Source of the DNA: Mastigias papua
Lineage: Eukaryota; Cnidaria; Scyphozoa; Rhizostomeae; Mastigiidae
Length of the DNA: 64,000 bases
Reading direction: 5' to 3'
Assembly: GCA_964019165.1 (NCBI GenBank)
Contig: OZ025272.1
Span: 6,032,993 to 6,096,992, forward strand
Shown in pieces: positions 13,791 to 27,305 of the stretch (its first letter is position 1; each line of letters begins with the position of its first letter). The position numbers and the translations under genes were made by a program. Under the pieces are notes generated by a model. The model searched no databases. It was not told the origin of the DNA and saw only the letters and a list, made by a program, of their open reading frames with translations.

Positions 13791-16700
13791 GTCATTGCTG
13801 TATTTTCAGTGTTTGCACACATACGTATGTTAGGCCCATTACAGGTAATGTTCAATTGTGCATATACTGTTGTATGGTTGAAATTCTGTGCAAGTGCGTC
13901 AATCTCATGCATCAAACGTCTTTTACATGTATGGTTGGACCGTTGTCAGTAGTTTAGCCAATGCTTCCTACTCATATTAGCTTTAGTCTTTGTTTTTACA
14001 CTACATACAGTATATAGAGCGTTAAAGTGCGTTACATGTGCCAAAATTGACAATACTATGCAATGGCTACATTTGACTATAAATGTGTGTGTTACAGCGC
14101 CAAATCATAATCTAAGCAGTTTTGTGCATTGAATCAAGCACTTTTAATATGATATGACCATCAGATGTGTAGTCATTGCTGTATTTTCAGTGTTTGCACA
14201 CATACGTATGTTAGGCCCATTACAGGTAATGTTCAATTGTGCATATACTGTTGTATGGTTGAAATTCTGTGCAAGTGCGTCAATCTCATGCATCAAACGT
14301 CTTTTACATGTATTGTTGGACCGTTGTCACTAGTTCAGCCAATGCTTCTACTCATATTAGCTTTAGTCTTTGTTTTTACACTACATACACTCTATAGTGC
14401 TTTAAAGTGCGTTACATGTGGCAAAATTGACAATACTATGCAATGGCTACATTTGACTAAAAATGTGTGTGTTACAGCGCCAAATCATAATCTAAGCAGT
14501 TTTGTGCATTGAATCAAGCACTTTTAATATGATATGACCATCAGATGTGTAGTCATTGCTGTATTGTCAGTGTTTGCACACATACGTATGTTAGGCCCAT
14601 TACAGGTAATGTTCAATTGTGCATATACTGTTGTATGGTTGAAATTCTGTGCAAGTGCGTCAATCTCATGCATCAAACGTCTTTTACATGTATGGTTGGA
14701 CCGTTGTCAGTAGTTTAGCCAATGCGTCCTACTCATATTGTCTGTAGTCTTTAGTTTTACACTACATACAGTATATAGAGCGTTAAAGTGCGTTACATGT
14801 GGCAAAATTGACAATACTATGCAATGGCTACATTTGACTATAAATGTGTGTGTTACAGCGCCAAACCATAACCTAAGCAGTTTTGTGCATTGAATCAAGC
14901 ACATTTAATATGATATGACCATCAGATGTGTAGTCATTGCTGTATTGTCAGTGTTTGCACACATACGTACTTTAGGCCCATAACAGGTAATGATCAATTA
15001 TGCATATACTGTTGTATGGTTGAAATTCTGTGCAAATGCGTCAATCTCATGCATCAAACGTCTTTTACATCTTTGGTTGGAACGATGTCAGTAGTGTAGC
15101 AAATGCTTCCTACTCATATTAGCTTTAGTCTTTGTTTTTACACTACATACACTATATAGAGATTTAAAGGGCCTTACATGTGGCAAAATTGACAATACTA
15201 TGCAATTGCTACATTTGACTATAAATGTGTGTGTAAAATCGCCAAACCATAGTCTAAGCAGTTTTGTGCATTGAGTCAAGCACTTTTAATATGATATGAC
15301 CATCAGATGTGTAGTCATTGCTGTATTGTCAGTGTTTGCACACATACGTATTTTAAGCCCATTACAGGTAATGATCAATTGTGCATATACTGTTGTATGG
15401 TTGAAATTCTGTGCAAGTGCGTCAATCTCATGCATCAAATGTCTTTTACGTGTATTGTTGGATCCTTGTCAGTAGTTTAGCCAATGCTTCCTACTCATAT
15501 TACCTTTAGTCTTTGATTTTACACTACATACACTATATAGAGGTTTAAAGTGCGTTACATGTGGCAAAATTGACAATACTATGCAATGGCTACATTTGAC
15601 TATAAATGTGTGTGTTACAGCGCCAAATCATAATCTAAGCAGTTTTGTGCATTGCGTCAAGCACTTTTAATATGATATGACCATCAGATGTGTAGTCATT
15701 GCTGTATTGTCAGTGTTTGCACACATACGTATTTTAGGCCCATTACAGGTAATGATCAATTGTGCATATACTGTTGTATGGTTTTAATATTCTGTGCAAA
15801 TGCGTCAATCTCATGCATCAAACGTCTTTTACATCTTTGGTTGCAACGATGTCAGTAGTTTAGCCAATGCTTCCTACTCATATTAGCTTTAGTCTTTGGT
15901 TTTACACTTAAGACACTATATAGAGCTTAAAAAAGCCTTACATTTGGCAAAATTGACAATACTATGCAATGGCTACATTTGACTATAAATGTGTGTGTAA
16001 CAGCGCCAAACAATAGTCTAAGCAGTTGTGTGCATTGAATCAAGCACCTTTAATATGATATGACCATCAGATGTGTAGTCATTGCTGTATTTTCAGTGTT
16101 TGCACACATACGTATGTTAGGCCCATTACAGGTAATGTTCAATTGTGCATATACTGTTGTATGGTTGAAATTCTGTGCAAGTGCGTCAATCTCATGCATC
16201 AAACGTCTTTTACATGTATGGTTGGACCGTTGTCAGTAGTTTAGCCAATGCTTCCTACTCATATTAGCTTTAGTCTTTGTTTTTACACTACATACAGTAT
16301 ATAGAGCGTTAAAGTGCGTTACATGTGCCAAAATTGACAATACTATGCAATGGCTACATTTGACTATAAATGTGTGTGTTACAGCGCCAAATCATAATCT
16401 AAGCAGTTTTGTGCATTGAATCAAGCACTTTTAATATGATATGACCATCAGATGTGTAGTCATTGCTGTATTTTCAGTGTTTGCACACATACGTATGTTA
16501 GGCCCATTACAGGTAATGTTCAATTGTGCATATACTGTTGTATGGTTGAAATTCTGTGCAAGTGCGTCAATCTCATGCATCAAACGTCTTTTACATGTAT
16601 TGTTGGACCGTTGTCACTAGTTCAGCCAATGCTTCTACTCATATTAGCTTTAGTCTTTGTTTTTACACTACATACACTCTATAGTGCTTTAAAGTGCGTT

Positions 16701-17890
16701 ACATGTGGCAAAATTGACAATACTATGCAATGGCTACATTTGACTAAAAATGTGTGTGTTACAGCGCCAAATCATAATCTAAGCAGTTTTGTGCATTGAA
16801 TCAAGCACTTTTAATATGATATGACCATCAGATGTGTAGTCATTGCTGTATTTTCAGTGTTTGCACACATACGTATGTTAGGCCCATTACAGGTAATGTT
16901 CAATTGTGCATATACTGTTGTATGGTTGAAATTCTGTGCAAGTGCGTCAATCTCATGCATCAAACGTCTTTTACATGTATGGTTGGACCGTTGTCAGTAG
17001 TTTAGCCAATGCGTCCTACTCATATTGTCTGTAGTCTTTAGTTTTACACTACATACAGTATATAGAGCGTTAAAGTGCGTTACATGTGGCAAAATTGACA
17101 ATACTATGCAATGGCTACATTTGACTATAAATGTGTGTGTTACAGCGCCAAACCATAACCTAAGCAGTTTTGTGCATTGAATCAAGCACATTTAATATGA
17201 TATGACCATCAGATGTGTAGTCATTGCTGTATTGTCAGTGTTTGCACACATACGTACTTTAGGCCCATAACAGGTAATGATCAATTATGCATATACTGTT
17301 GTATGGTTGAAATTCTGTGCAAATGCGTCAATCTCATGCATCAAACGTCTTTTACATCTTTGGTTGGAACGATGTCAGTAGTGTAGCAAATGCTTCCTAC
17401 TCATATTAGCTTTAGTCTTTGTTTTTACACTACATACACTATATAGAGATTTAAAGGGCCTTACATGTGGCAAAATTGACAATACTATGCAATTGCTACA
17501 TTTGACTATAAATGTGTGTGTAAAATCGCCAAACCATAGTCTAAGCAGTTTTGTGCATTGAGTCAAGCACTTTTAATATGATATGACCATCAGATGTGTA
17601 GTCATTGCTGTATTGTCAGTGTTTGCACACATACGTATTTTAAGCCCATTACAGGTAATGATCAATTGTGCATATACTGTTGTATGGTTGAAATTCTGTG
17701 CAAGTGCGTCAATCTCATGCATCAAATGTCTTTTACGTGTATTGTTGGATCCTTGTCAGTAGTTTAGCCAATGCTTCCTACTCATATTACCTTTAGTCTT
17801 TGATTTTACACTACATACACTATATAGAGGTTTAAAGTGCGTTACATGTGGCAAAATTGACAATACTATGCAATGGCTACATTTGACTAT
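11800..17890. repeat. Six-monomer higher-order repeat (2,287 bp), almost three units
   Basis: Sequence repeats at a 2,287-bp offset from about 11.8 to 17.9 kb. The 'atggttttaatattctg' marker lies at 13,493, 15,780 and 18,067, and the 'cactagttcagccaatgcttctactc' stretch at about 14,329 recurs at 16,616. Units starting near 14,100 and 16,387 are almost identical; a difference I can see is 'gtattgtcag' near 14,562 against 'gtattttcag' near 16,849. The first unit (from 11.8 kb) differs a little more, for example 'tgtagaag' against 'tgtgcaag' and 'caatgg' against 'caattg'. The match stops near 17,890, where 'cgatactctaagcattttt' replaces 'tcataatctaagcagtttt'. Confidence 0.92.
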
Positions 17891-18289
17891 AAATGTGTGT
17901 GTTACAGCGCCAAACGATACTCTAAGCATTTTTGTGCATTGCGTCAAGCACTTTTAATATGATATGACCATCAGATGTGTAGTCATTGCTGTATTGTCAG
18001 TGTTTGCACACATACGTATTTTAGGCCCATTACAGGTAATGATCAATTGTGCATATACTGTTGTATGGTTTTAATATTCTGTGCAAATGCGTCAATCTCA
18101 TGCATCAAACGTCGTTTACATCTATGGTTGCACCGATGTCAGTAGTTTAGCCAATGCTTCCTACTCATATTAGCTTTAGTCTTTGGTTTTACACTTAAGA
18201 CACTATATAGAGCTTAAAAAAGCCTTACATGTGGCAAAATTGACAATACTATGCAATGGCTACATTTGACTATAAATGTGTGTGTAACA

Positions 18290-18760
18290 GCGCCAAACAA
18301 TAGTCTAAGCAGTTTTGTGCATTGAATCAAGCACCTTTAATATGATATGACAATAAGATGTGTAGTCATTGCTGTATTTTGAGTGTTTGGACACATACGT
18401 ATTGTAGGCCCATTACAGGTAATGATCAATTGTGCATATACCGTTGTATGGTTGAAATTCTGTGCAAGTGCGTCAATCTCATGCATCAAACGTCTTTTAC
18501 ATGTATGGTTGGACCGTTGTCAGTAGTTTAGCCAATGCTTCCTACTCATATTAGCTTTAGTCTTTGTTTTTACACTACATACAGTATATAGAGCGTTAAA
18601 GTGCGTTACATGTGCCAAAATTGACAATACTATGCAATGGCTACATTTGACTATAAATGTGTGTGTAACAGCGCCAAACAATAGTCTAAGCAGTTTTGTG
18701 CATTGAATCAAGCACCTTTAATATGATATGACAATAAGATGTGTAGTCATTGCTGTATTG
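18290..18760. repeat. Tandem pair of the 'caatagtctaag / gacaataag' variant
   Basis: The variant run 'aacaatagtctaagcag', 'caagcaccttt', 'gacaataagatg' occurs at about 18,296 and again about 380 bp on, near 18,675. The same variant occurs at about 6,480. This pair marks the right edge of domain 1; just after it, at about 18,951, the 'tttttcgctac' variant appears for the first time. Confidence 0.7.
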
Positions 18761-18899
18761 TCAGTGTTTGCACACATACGTATTTTAGGCCCATTACAGG
18801 TAATGATCAATTGTGCATATACTGTTGTATGGTTGAAATTCTGTGCAAGTGCGTCAATCTCATGCATCAAACGTCTTTTACATGTATTGTTGTACCGTT

Positions 18900-21305
18900 G
18901 TCAGTAGTTTAGCCAATGCTTCCTACTCATATTGGCTTTAGTCTTTGGTTTTTCGCTACATACACTATATAGTGCTTTTAAAGTGCCTTACATGTGGCAA
19001 AATTGACAATACTATGCAATGGCTACATTTGACTATAAATTTGTGTGTTACACCGCCAAACCATAATCTAAGCAGTTTTGTGCATTGAATCAAGCACATT
19101 TAATATGATATGACCATCAGATGTGTAGTGATTGCTGTATTTTCAGTGTATGCACGCATACGTATTTTAGGCCCATTACAGGTAATAAGCAATTGTGCAT
19201 ATACTGTTGTATGGTTGAAATTCTAGGCAAATGCGTCAATCTCATGCATCAAACGTCTTTTACATCTATGGTTGCACCGATGTCAGTAGGTTAGCCAATG
19301 CTTCCTACTCATATTAGCTTTAGTCTTTGTTTTTACACTACATACACTATATAGAGCTTAAAAAAGCCTCACATGTGGCAAAATTGACAATATTATGCAA
19401 TGGCTACATTTGACTATAACTGTGTGTAACATCGCCAAACCATAGTCTAAGCAGTTTTTTGCATTGAGTCAAGCACTTTTAATATGATATGACCATCAGA
19501 TGTGTAGTCATTGCTGTATTGTCAGTGTTTGCACACATACGTATTTTAGGCCCATTACAGGTAATGATCAATTGTGCATATACTGTTGTATGGTTGAAAT
19601 TCTGTGCAATTGCGTCAATCTCATGCATCAAATGTCTTTAAAGTGTATTGTTTGACCGTTGTCAGTAGTTTAGCCAATACTTCCTACTCATATTAGCTTT
19701 AGTCTTTGATTTTACACTACATACACTATATAGAGCTTTAAAGTGCGTTACATGTGGCAAAATTGACAATACTATGCAATGGCTACATTTGACTATAACT
19801 GTGTGTGTAATAGCGCCAAACCATAATCTAAGCAGTTTTGTGCATTGAGTCAAGCACTTTTAATATGATATGACTATCAGATGTGTAGTCATTGCTGTAT
19901 TGTCAGTGTTTGCACACATACGTATTTTAGGCCCATTACAGGTAATGATCAATTGTGCATATACTGTTGTATGGTTGAAATTCTGTGCAAATGCGTCAAT
20001 CTCATGCATCAAACGTCTTTTACATCTATGGTTGCACCAATGTCAGTAGTTTAGCCAATACTTCCTACTCATATTAGCTTTAGTCTTTCGGTTTACACTA
20101 CATACACTATATAGTGCTTACAAGTGCGGTACATGTGGCAATATTGACAATACTATGCAATGGCTACATTTGACTATAAATTTGTGTGTTACACCGCCAA
20201 ACCATAATCTAAGCAGTTTTGTGCATTGAATCAAGCATATTTAATATGATATGACCATCAGATGTGTAGTCATTGCTGTATTTTCAGTATATGCACGCAT
20301 ACGTATTTTAGGCCCATTACAGGTAATGTTCAATTGTGCATATACTGTTGTATGGTTGAAATTCTGTGCAAATGCGTCAATCTCATGCATCAAACGTCTT
20401 TTACATCTATGGTTGCACCAATGTCAGCAGGTTAGCCAATGCTTCCTACTCATATTAGCTTTAGTCTTTGTTTTTACACTACATACACTATATAGAGCTT
20501 AAAAGTGCCTTACATGTGGCAAAATTGACAATACTATGCAATGGCTACATTTGACTATAAATTTGTGTGTTACACCGCCAAACCATAATCTAAGCAGTTT
20601 TGTGCATTGAATCAAGCACATTTAATATGATATGACCATCAGATGTGTAGTCATTGCTGTATTTTCAGTGTTTGCACACATACGTATTTTAGGCCCATTA
20701 CAGGTAATGATCAATTGTGCATATACCGTTGTATGGTTGAGATTCTGTGCAAGTGCGTCAATCTCATGCATCAAACGTCTTTTACATCTATGGTTGCACC
20801 GTTGTCAGTAGTTTAGCCAATGCTTCCTACTCATATTGGCTTTAGTCTTTGGTTTTTCGCTACATACGCTATATTGTGCTTAAAGGTGCCTTACATGTTG
20901 CAAAATTGACAATACTATGCAATGGCTACATTTGACTATAAATTTGTGTGTTACACCGCCAAACCATAATCTAAGCAGTTTTGTGCATTGAATCAAGCAC
21001 ATTTAATATGATATGACCATCAGATGTGTAGTCATTGCTGTATTTTCAGTGTATGCACACATACGTATTTTAGGCCCATTACAGGTAATGAGCAATTGTG
21101 CATATACTGTTGTATGGGTGAAATTCTGTGCAAATGCGTCAATCTCATGCATCAAACGTCTTTTACATCTATGGTTGCACCGATGTCAGTAGGTTAGCCA
21201 ATGCTTCCTACTCATATTAGCTTTAGTCTTTGGTTTTACACTTAAGACACTATATAGATCTTAATAAAGCCTTACATGTGGCAAAATTGACAATACTATG
21301 CAATG
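18900..21305. repeat. Mixed monomers at the start of domain 2
   Basis: These six or so monomers introduce three variants not seen to the left: 'tttttcgctacatac' followed by 'tatagtgc' (first at about 18,951), the 2-bp-shorter 'gactataactgtgtgtaac' (first at about 19,414), and 'gtatgcacgcatacg' (about 19,148). They mix with ordinary copies. The monomer carrying 'gtctttaaagtgtattgtttg' near 19,635 recurs at about 22,301 and 24,583, so it seeded the higher-order repeat that follows. Confidence 0.7.
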
Positions 21306-24300
21306 GCTATATTTGACTATAAATGTGTGTGTAACAGCGCCAAACCATAGTCTAAGCAGTGTTGTGCATTGAATCAAGCACTTTTAATATGATATGACAA
21401 TAAGATGTGTAGTCATTGCTGTATTGTCAGTGTTTGCACACATACGTATTTTAGGCCCATTACAGGTAATGATCAATTGTGCATATACCGTTGTATGGTT
21501 GAAATTCTGTGCAAGTGCGTCAATCTCATGCATCAAACGTCTTTTACATGTATTGTTGTACCTTTGTCAGTAGTTTAGCCAATGCTTCCTACTCATATTG
21601 GCTTTAGTCTTTGGTTTTTCGCTACATACACTATATAGTGCTTAAAAGTGCGGTACATTTGGCAATATTGACAATACTATGCAATGGCTACATTTGACTA
21701 TAAATTTGTGTGTTACACCGCCAAACCATAATCTAAGCAGCTTTGTGCATTGAATCAAGCACATTTAATATGATATGACCATCAGATGTGTAGTCATTGC
21801 TGTATTTTCAGTGTATGCACGCATACGTATTTTAGGCCCATTACAGGTAATAAGCAATTGTGCATATACTGTTGTATGGTTGAAATTCTGTGCAAATGCG
21901 TCAATCTCATGCATCAAACGTCTTTTACATCTATGGTTGCACCGATGTCAGTAGGTTAGCCAATGCTTCCTACTCATATTAGCTTTAGTCTTTGTTTTTA
22001 CACTACATACACTATATAGAGCTTAAAAAAGCCTCACATGTGGCAAAATTGACAATATTATGCAATGGCTACATTTGACTATAACTGTGTGTAACATCGC
22101 CAAACCATAGTCTAAGCAGTTTTGTGCATTGAGTCAAGCACTTTTAATATGATATGACCATCAGATGTGTAGTCATTGCTGTATTGTCAGTGTTTGCACA
22201 CATACGTATTTTAGGCCCATTACAGGTAATGATCAATTGTGCATATACTGTTGTATGGTTGAAATTCTGTGCAATTGCGTCAATCTCATGCATCAAATGT
22301 CTTTAAAGTGTATTGTTTGACCGTTGTCAGTAGTGTAGCCAATACTTCCTACTCATATTAGCTTTAGTATTTGGTTTTACACTTAAGACATTATATAGAT
22401 CTTAATAAAGCCTTACATGTGGCAAAATAGACAATACTATGCAATGGCTATATTTGACTATAAATGTGTGTGTAACAGCGCCAAACCATCGTCTAAGCAG
22501 TGTTGTGCATTGAATCAAGCACTTTTAATATGATATGACAATAAGATGTGTAGTCATTGCTGTATTTTCAGTGTATGCACGCATACGTGTTTTAGGCCCA
22601 TTACAGGTAATAAGCAATTGTGCATATACTGTTGTATGGTTGAAATTCTGTGCAAATGCGTCAATCTCATGCATCAAACGTCTTTTACATCTATGGTTGC
22701 ACCGATGTCAGTAGGTTAGCCAATGCTTCCTACTCATATTAGCTTTAGTCTTTGTTTTTACACTACATACACTATATAGAGCTTAAAAAAGCCTCACATG
22801 TGGCAAAATTGACAATATTATGCAATGGCTACATTTGACTATAACTGTGTGTAACATCGCCAAACCATAGTCTAAGCAGTTTTGTGCATTGAGTCAAGCA
22901 CTTTTAATATGATATGACCATCAGATGTGTAGTCATTGCTGTATTGTCAGTGTTTGCACACATACGTATTTTAGGCCCATTACAGGTAATGATCAATTGT
23001 GCATATACTGTTGTATGGTTGAAATTCTGTGCAATTGCGTCAATCTCATGCATCAAATGTCTTTTACGTGTATTGTTTGACCGTTGTCAGTAGTTTAGCC
23101 AATACTTCCTACTCATATTGGCTTTAGTCTTTGGTTTTTCGCTACATACACTATTTAGTGCTTAAAAGTGCGGTACATGTGGCAATGTTGACAATACTAT
23201 GCAATGGCTACATTTGACTATAAATTTGTGTGTTACACCGCCAAGCCATAATCTAAGCAGTTTTGTGCATTGAATCAAGCATATTTAATATGATATGGCC
23301 ATCAGATGTGTAGTGATTGCTGTATTTTCAGTATATGCACGCATACGTATTTTAGGCCCATTACAGGTAATGTTCAATTGTGCATATACTGTTGTATGGT
23401 TGAAATTCTGTGCACATGCGTCAATCTCATGCATCAAACGTCTTTTACATCTATGGTTGCACCGATGTCAGTAGGTTAGCCAATGCTTCCTACTCATATT
23501 AGCTTTAGTCTTTGATTTTACACTACATACACTATATAGAAGTTTAAAGTGCGTTACATGTTGCAAAATTGACAATACTATGCAATGGCTATATTTGACT
23601 ATAAATGTGTGTGTAACAGCGCCAAACCATAGTCTAAGCAGTGTTGTGCATTGAATCAAGCACTTTTAATATGATATGACAATAAGATGTGTAGTCATTG
23701 CTGTATTGTCAGTGTTTGCACACATACGTATTTTAGGCCCATTACAGGTAATGATCAATTGTGCATATACCGTTGTATGGTTGAAATTCTGTGCAAGTGC
23801 GTCAATCTCATGCATCAAACGTCTTTTACATGTATTGTTGTACCTTTGTCAGTAGTTTAGCCAATGCTTCCTACTCATATTGGCTTTAGTCTTTGGTTTT
23901 TCGCTACATACACTATATAGTGCTTAAAAGTGCGGTACATGTGGCAATATTGACAATACTATGCAATGGCTACATTTGACTATAAATTTGTGTGTTACAC
24001 CGCCAAACCATAATCTAAGCAGCTTTGTGCATTGAATCAAGCACATTTAATATGATATGACCATCAGATGTGTAGTCATTGCTGTATTTTCAGTGTATGC
24101 ACGCATACGTATTTTAGGCCCATTACAGGTAATAAGCAATTGTGCATATACTGTTGTATGGTTGAAATTCTGTGCAAATGCGTCAATCTCATGCATCAAA
24201 CGTCTTTTACATCTATGGTTGCACCGATGTCAGTAGGTTAGCCAATGCTTCCTACTCATATTAGCTTTAGTCTTTGTTTTTACACTACATACACTATATA

Positions 24301-25870
24301 GAGCTTAAAAAAGCCTCACATGTGGCAAAATTGACAATATTATGCAATGGCTACATTTGACTATAACTGTGTGTAACATCGCCAAACCATAGTCTAAGCA
24401 GTTTTGTGCATTGAGTCAAGCACTTTTAATATGATATGACCATCAGATGTGTAGTCATTGCTGTATTGTCAGTGTTTGCACACATACGTATTTTAGGCCC
24501 ATTACAGGTAATGATCAATTGTGCATATACTGTTGTATGGTTGAAATTCTGTGCAATTGCGTCAATCTCATGCATCAAATGTCTTTAAAGTGTATTGTTT
24601 GACCGTTGTCAGTAGTGTAGCCAATACTTCCTACTCATATTAGCTTTAGTATTTGGTTTTACACTTAAGACATTATATAGATCTTAATAAAGCCTTACAT
24701 GTGGCAAAATTGACAATACTATGCAATGGCTATATTTGACTATAAATGTGTGTGTAACAGCGCCAAACCATCGTCTAAGCAGTGTTGTGCATTGAATCAA
24801 GCACTTTTAATATGATATGACAATAAGATGTGTAGTCATTGCTGTATTTTCAGTGTATGCACGCATACGTGTTTTAGGCCCATTACAGGTAATAAGCAAT
24901 TGTGCATATACTGTTGTATGGTTGAAATTCTGTGCAAATGCGTCAATCTCATGCATCAAACGTCTTTTACATCTATGGTTGCACCGATGTCAGTAGGTTA
25001 GCCAATGCTTCCTACTCATATTAGCTTTAGTCTTTGTTTTTACACTACATACACTATATAGAGCTTAAAAAAGCCTCACATGTGGCAAAATTGACAATAT
25101 TATGCAATGGCTACATTTGACTATAACTGTGTGTAACATCGCCAAACCATAGTCTAAGCAGTTTTGTGCATTGAGTCAAGCACTTTTAATATGATATGAC
25201 CATCAGATGTGTAGTCATTGCTGTATTGTCAGTGTTTGCACACATACGTATTTTAGGCCCATTACAGGTAATGATCAATTGTGCATATACTGTTGTATGG
25301 TTGAAATTCTGTGCAATTGCGTCAATCTCATGCATCAAATGTCTTTTACGTGTATTGTTTGACCGTTGTCAGTAGTTTAGCCAATACTTCCTACTCATAT
25401 TGGCTTTAGTCTTTGGTTTTTCGCTACATACACTATTTAGTGCTTAAAAGTGCGGTACATGTGGCAATGTTGACAATACTATGCAATGGCTACATTTGAC
25501 TATAAATTTGTGTGTTACACCGCCAAGCCATAATCTAAGCAGTTTTGTGCATTGAATCAAGCATATTTAATATGATATGGCCATCAGATGTGTAGTGATT
25601 GCTGTATTTTCAGTATATGCACGCATACGTATTTTAGGCCCATTACAGGTAATGTTCAATTGTGCATATACTGTTGTATGGTTGAAATTCTGTGCACATG
25701 CGTCAATCTCATGCATCAAACGTCTTTTACATCTATGGTTGCACCGATGTCAGTAGGTTAGCCAATGCTTCCTACTCATATTAGCTTTAGTCTTTGATTT
25801 TACACTACATACACTATATAGAAGTTTAAAGTGCGTTACATGTTGCAAAATTGACAATACTATGCAATGG
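21305..25870. repeat. Six-monomer higher-order repeat (2,282 bp), two units
   Basis: About 21,305-23,587 recurs at 23,587-25,870 with offset 2,282 bp, six monomers of which two carry the 2-bp deletion in 'actataactgtgtg'. Shared rare states include 'gcagtgttgtgcattg', 'ccatcgtctaagcag', 'cttaataaagcc', 'gtctttaaagtg', 'ctatttagtgc', 'gcaatgttgac', 'gatatggccatc' and 'gaagtttaaagtgcg'. The two units are almost identical. Visible differences are 'caaaatagac' (about 22,427) against 'caaaattgac' (about 24,709), and 'tttggcaatattg' (about 21,660) against 'tgtggcaatattg' (about 23,942). Confidence 0.92.
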
Positions 25871-27305
25871 CTACATTTGACTATAAATGTGTGTGTTACA
25901 GCGCCAAACCATAATCTAAGCATTTTTGTGCATTGAGTCAAGCACTTTACATATGATATGACCATCAGATGTGTAGTCATTGCTGTATTGTCAGTGTTTG
26001 CACACATACGTATTTTAGGCCCATTACAGGTAATGTTCAATTGTGCATATACTGTTGTATGGTTGAAATTCTGTGCAAGTGCGTCAATCTCATGCATCAA
26101 ATGTCTTTTACGTGTATTGTTGGACCGTTGTCAGTAGTTTAGCCAATGCTTCCTACTCATATTAGCTTTAGTCTTTGATTTTACACTACATACACTATAT
26201 AGAGCTTTAAAGTGCGTTACATGTGGCAAAATTGACAATACTATGCAATGGCTACATTTGACTATAACTGTGTGTAACATCGCCAAACCATAGTCTAAGC
26301 AGTTTTGTGCATTTAGTCAAGCACTTTTAATATGATATGACCATCAGATGTGTAGTCATTGCTGTATTGTCAGTGTTTGCACACATACGTATTTTAGGCC
26401 CATTACAGGTAATGATCAATTGTGCATATACTGTTGTATGGTTGAAATTCTGTGCAAGTGCGTCAATCTCATGCATCAAATGTCTTTTACGTGTATTGTT
26501 GGACCGTTGTCAGTAGTTTAGCCAATGCTTCCTACTCATATTAGCTGTAGTCTTTGATTTTACACTATATACACTATATAGAGCTTTAAAGTGCGTTACA
26601 TGTGGCAAAATTGACAATACTATGCAATGGCTACATTTGGCTATAACTGTGTGTAACATCGCCAAACCATAGTCTAAGCAGTTTTGTGCATTTAGTCAAG
26701 CACTTTTAATATGATATGACCATCAGATGTGTAGTCATTGCTGTATTGTCAGTGTTTGCACACATACGTATTTTAGGCCCATTACAGGTAATGATCAATT
26801 GCGCATATACCGTTGTATGGTTGAAATTCTGTGCAAGTGCGTCAATCTCATGCATCAAACGTCCTTTACATGTATTGTTGTACCGTTGTCAGTAGTTTAG
26901 CCAATGCTTCCTACTCATATTGGCTTTAGTCTTTGGTTTTTCGCTACATACACTATATAGTGCTTAAAAGTGCGTTACATGTAGCAAAATTGACAATACT
27001 ATGCAATGGCTACATTTGACTATAAATTTGTGTGTTACACCGCCAAACCATAATCTAAGCAGTTTTGTGCATTGAATCAAGCACATTTAATATGATATGA
27101 CCATCAGATGTGTAGTCATTGCTGTATTTTCAGTGTATGCACGCATACGTATTTAAGGCCCATTACAGGTAATGAGCAATTGTGCATATACTGTTGTATG
27201 GTTGAAATTCTGTGCAAATGCGTCAATCTCATGCATCAAACGTCTTTTACATCTATGGTTGCACCGATGTCAGTAGGTTAGCCAATGCTTCCTACTCATA
27301 TTAGC
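25870..27305. repeat. Monomers between two higher-order blocks, with a local doublet
   Basis: Two adjacent monomers (about 26,263 and 26,642, 379 bp apart) share the rare 'gtgcatttagtcaag' together with 'actgtgtgtaacatcgcc', so one is a local copy of the other. The second half returns to 'tttttcgctac' and 'gtatgcacgcatacg' types. Nothing but satellite is present. Confidence 0.7.

Noticed and set aside
21255..21275. AATAAA in 'cttaataaagcc' (also near 22,403, 24,685 and 30,012) as a polyadenylation signal
   Set aside because: It is a variant of 'gcttaaaaaagcc' in the satellite, with no transcription unit around it.
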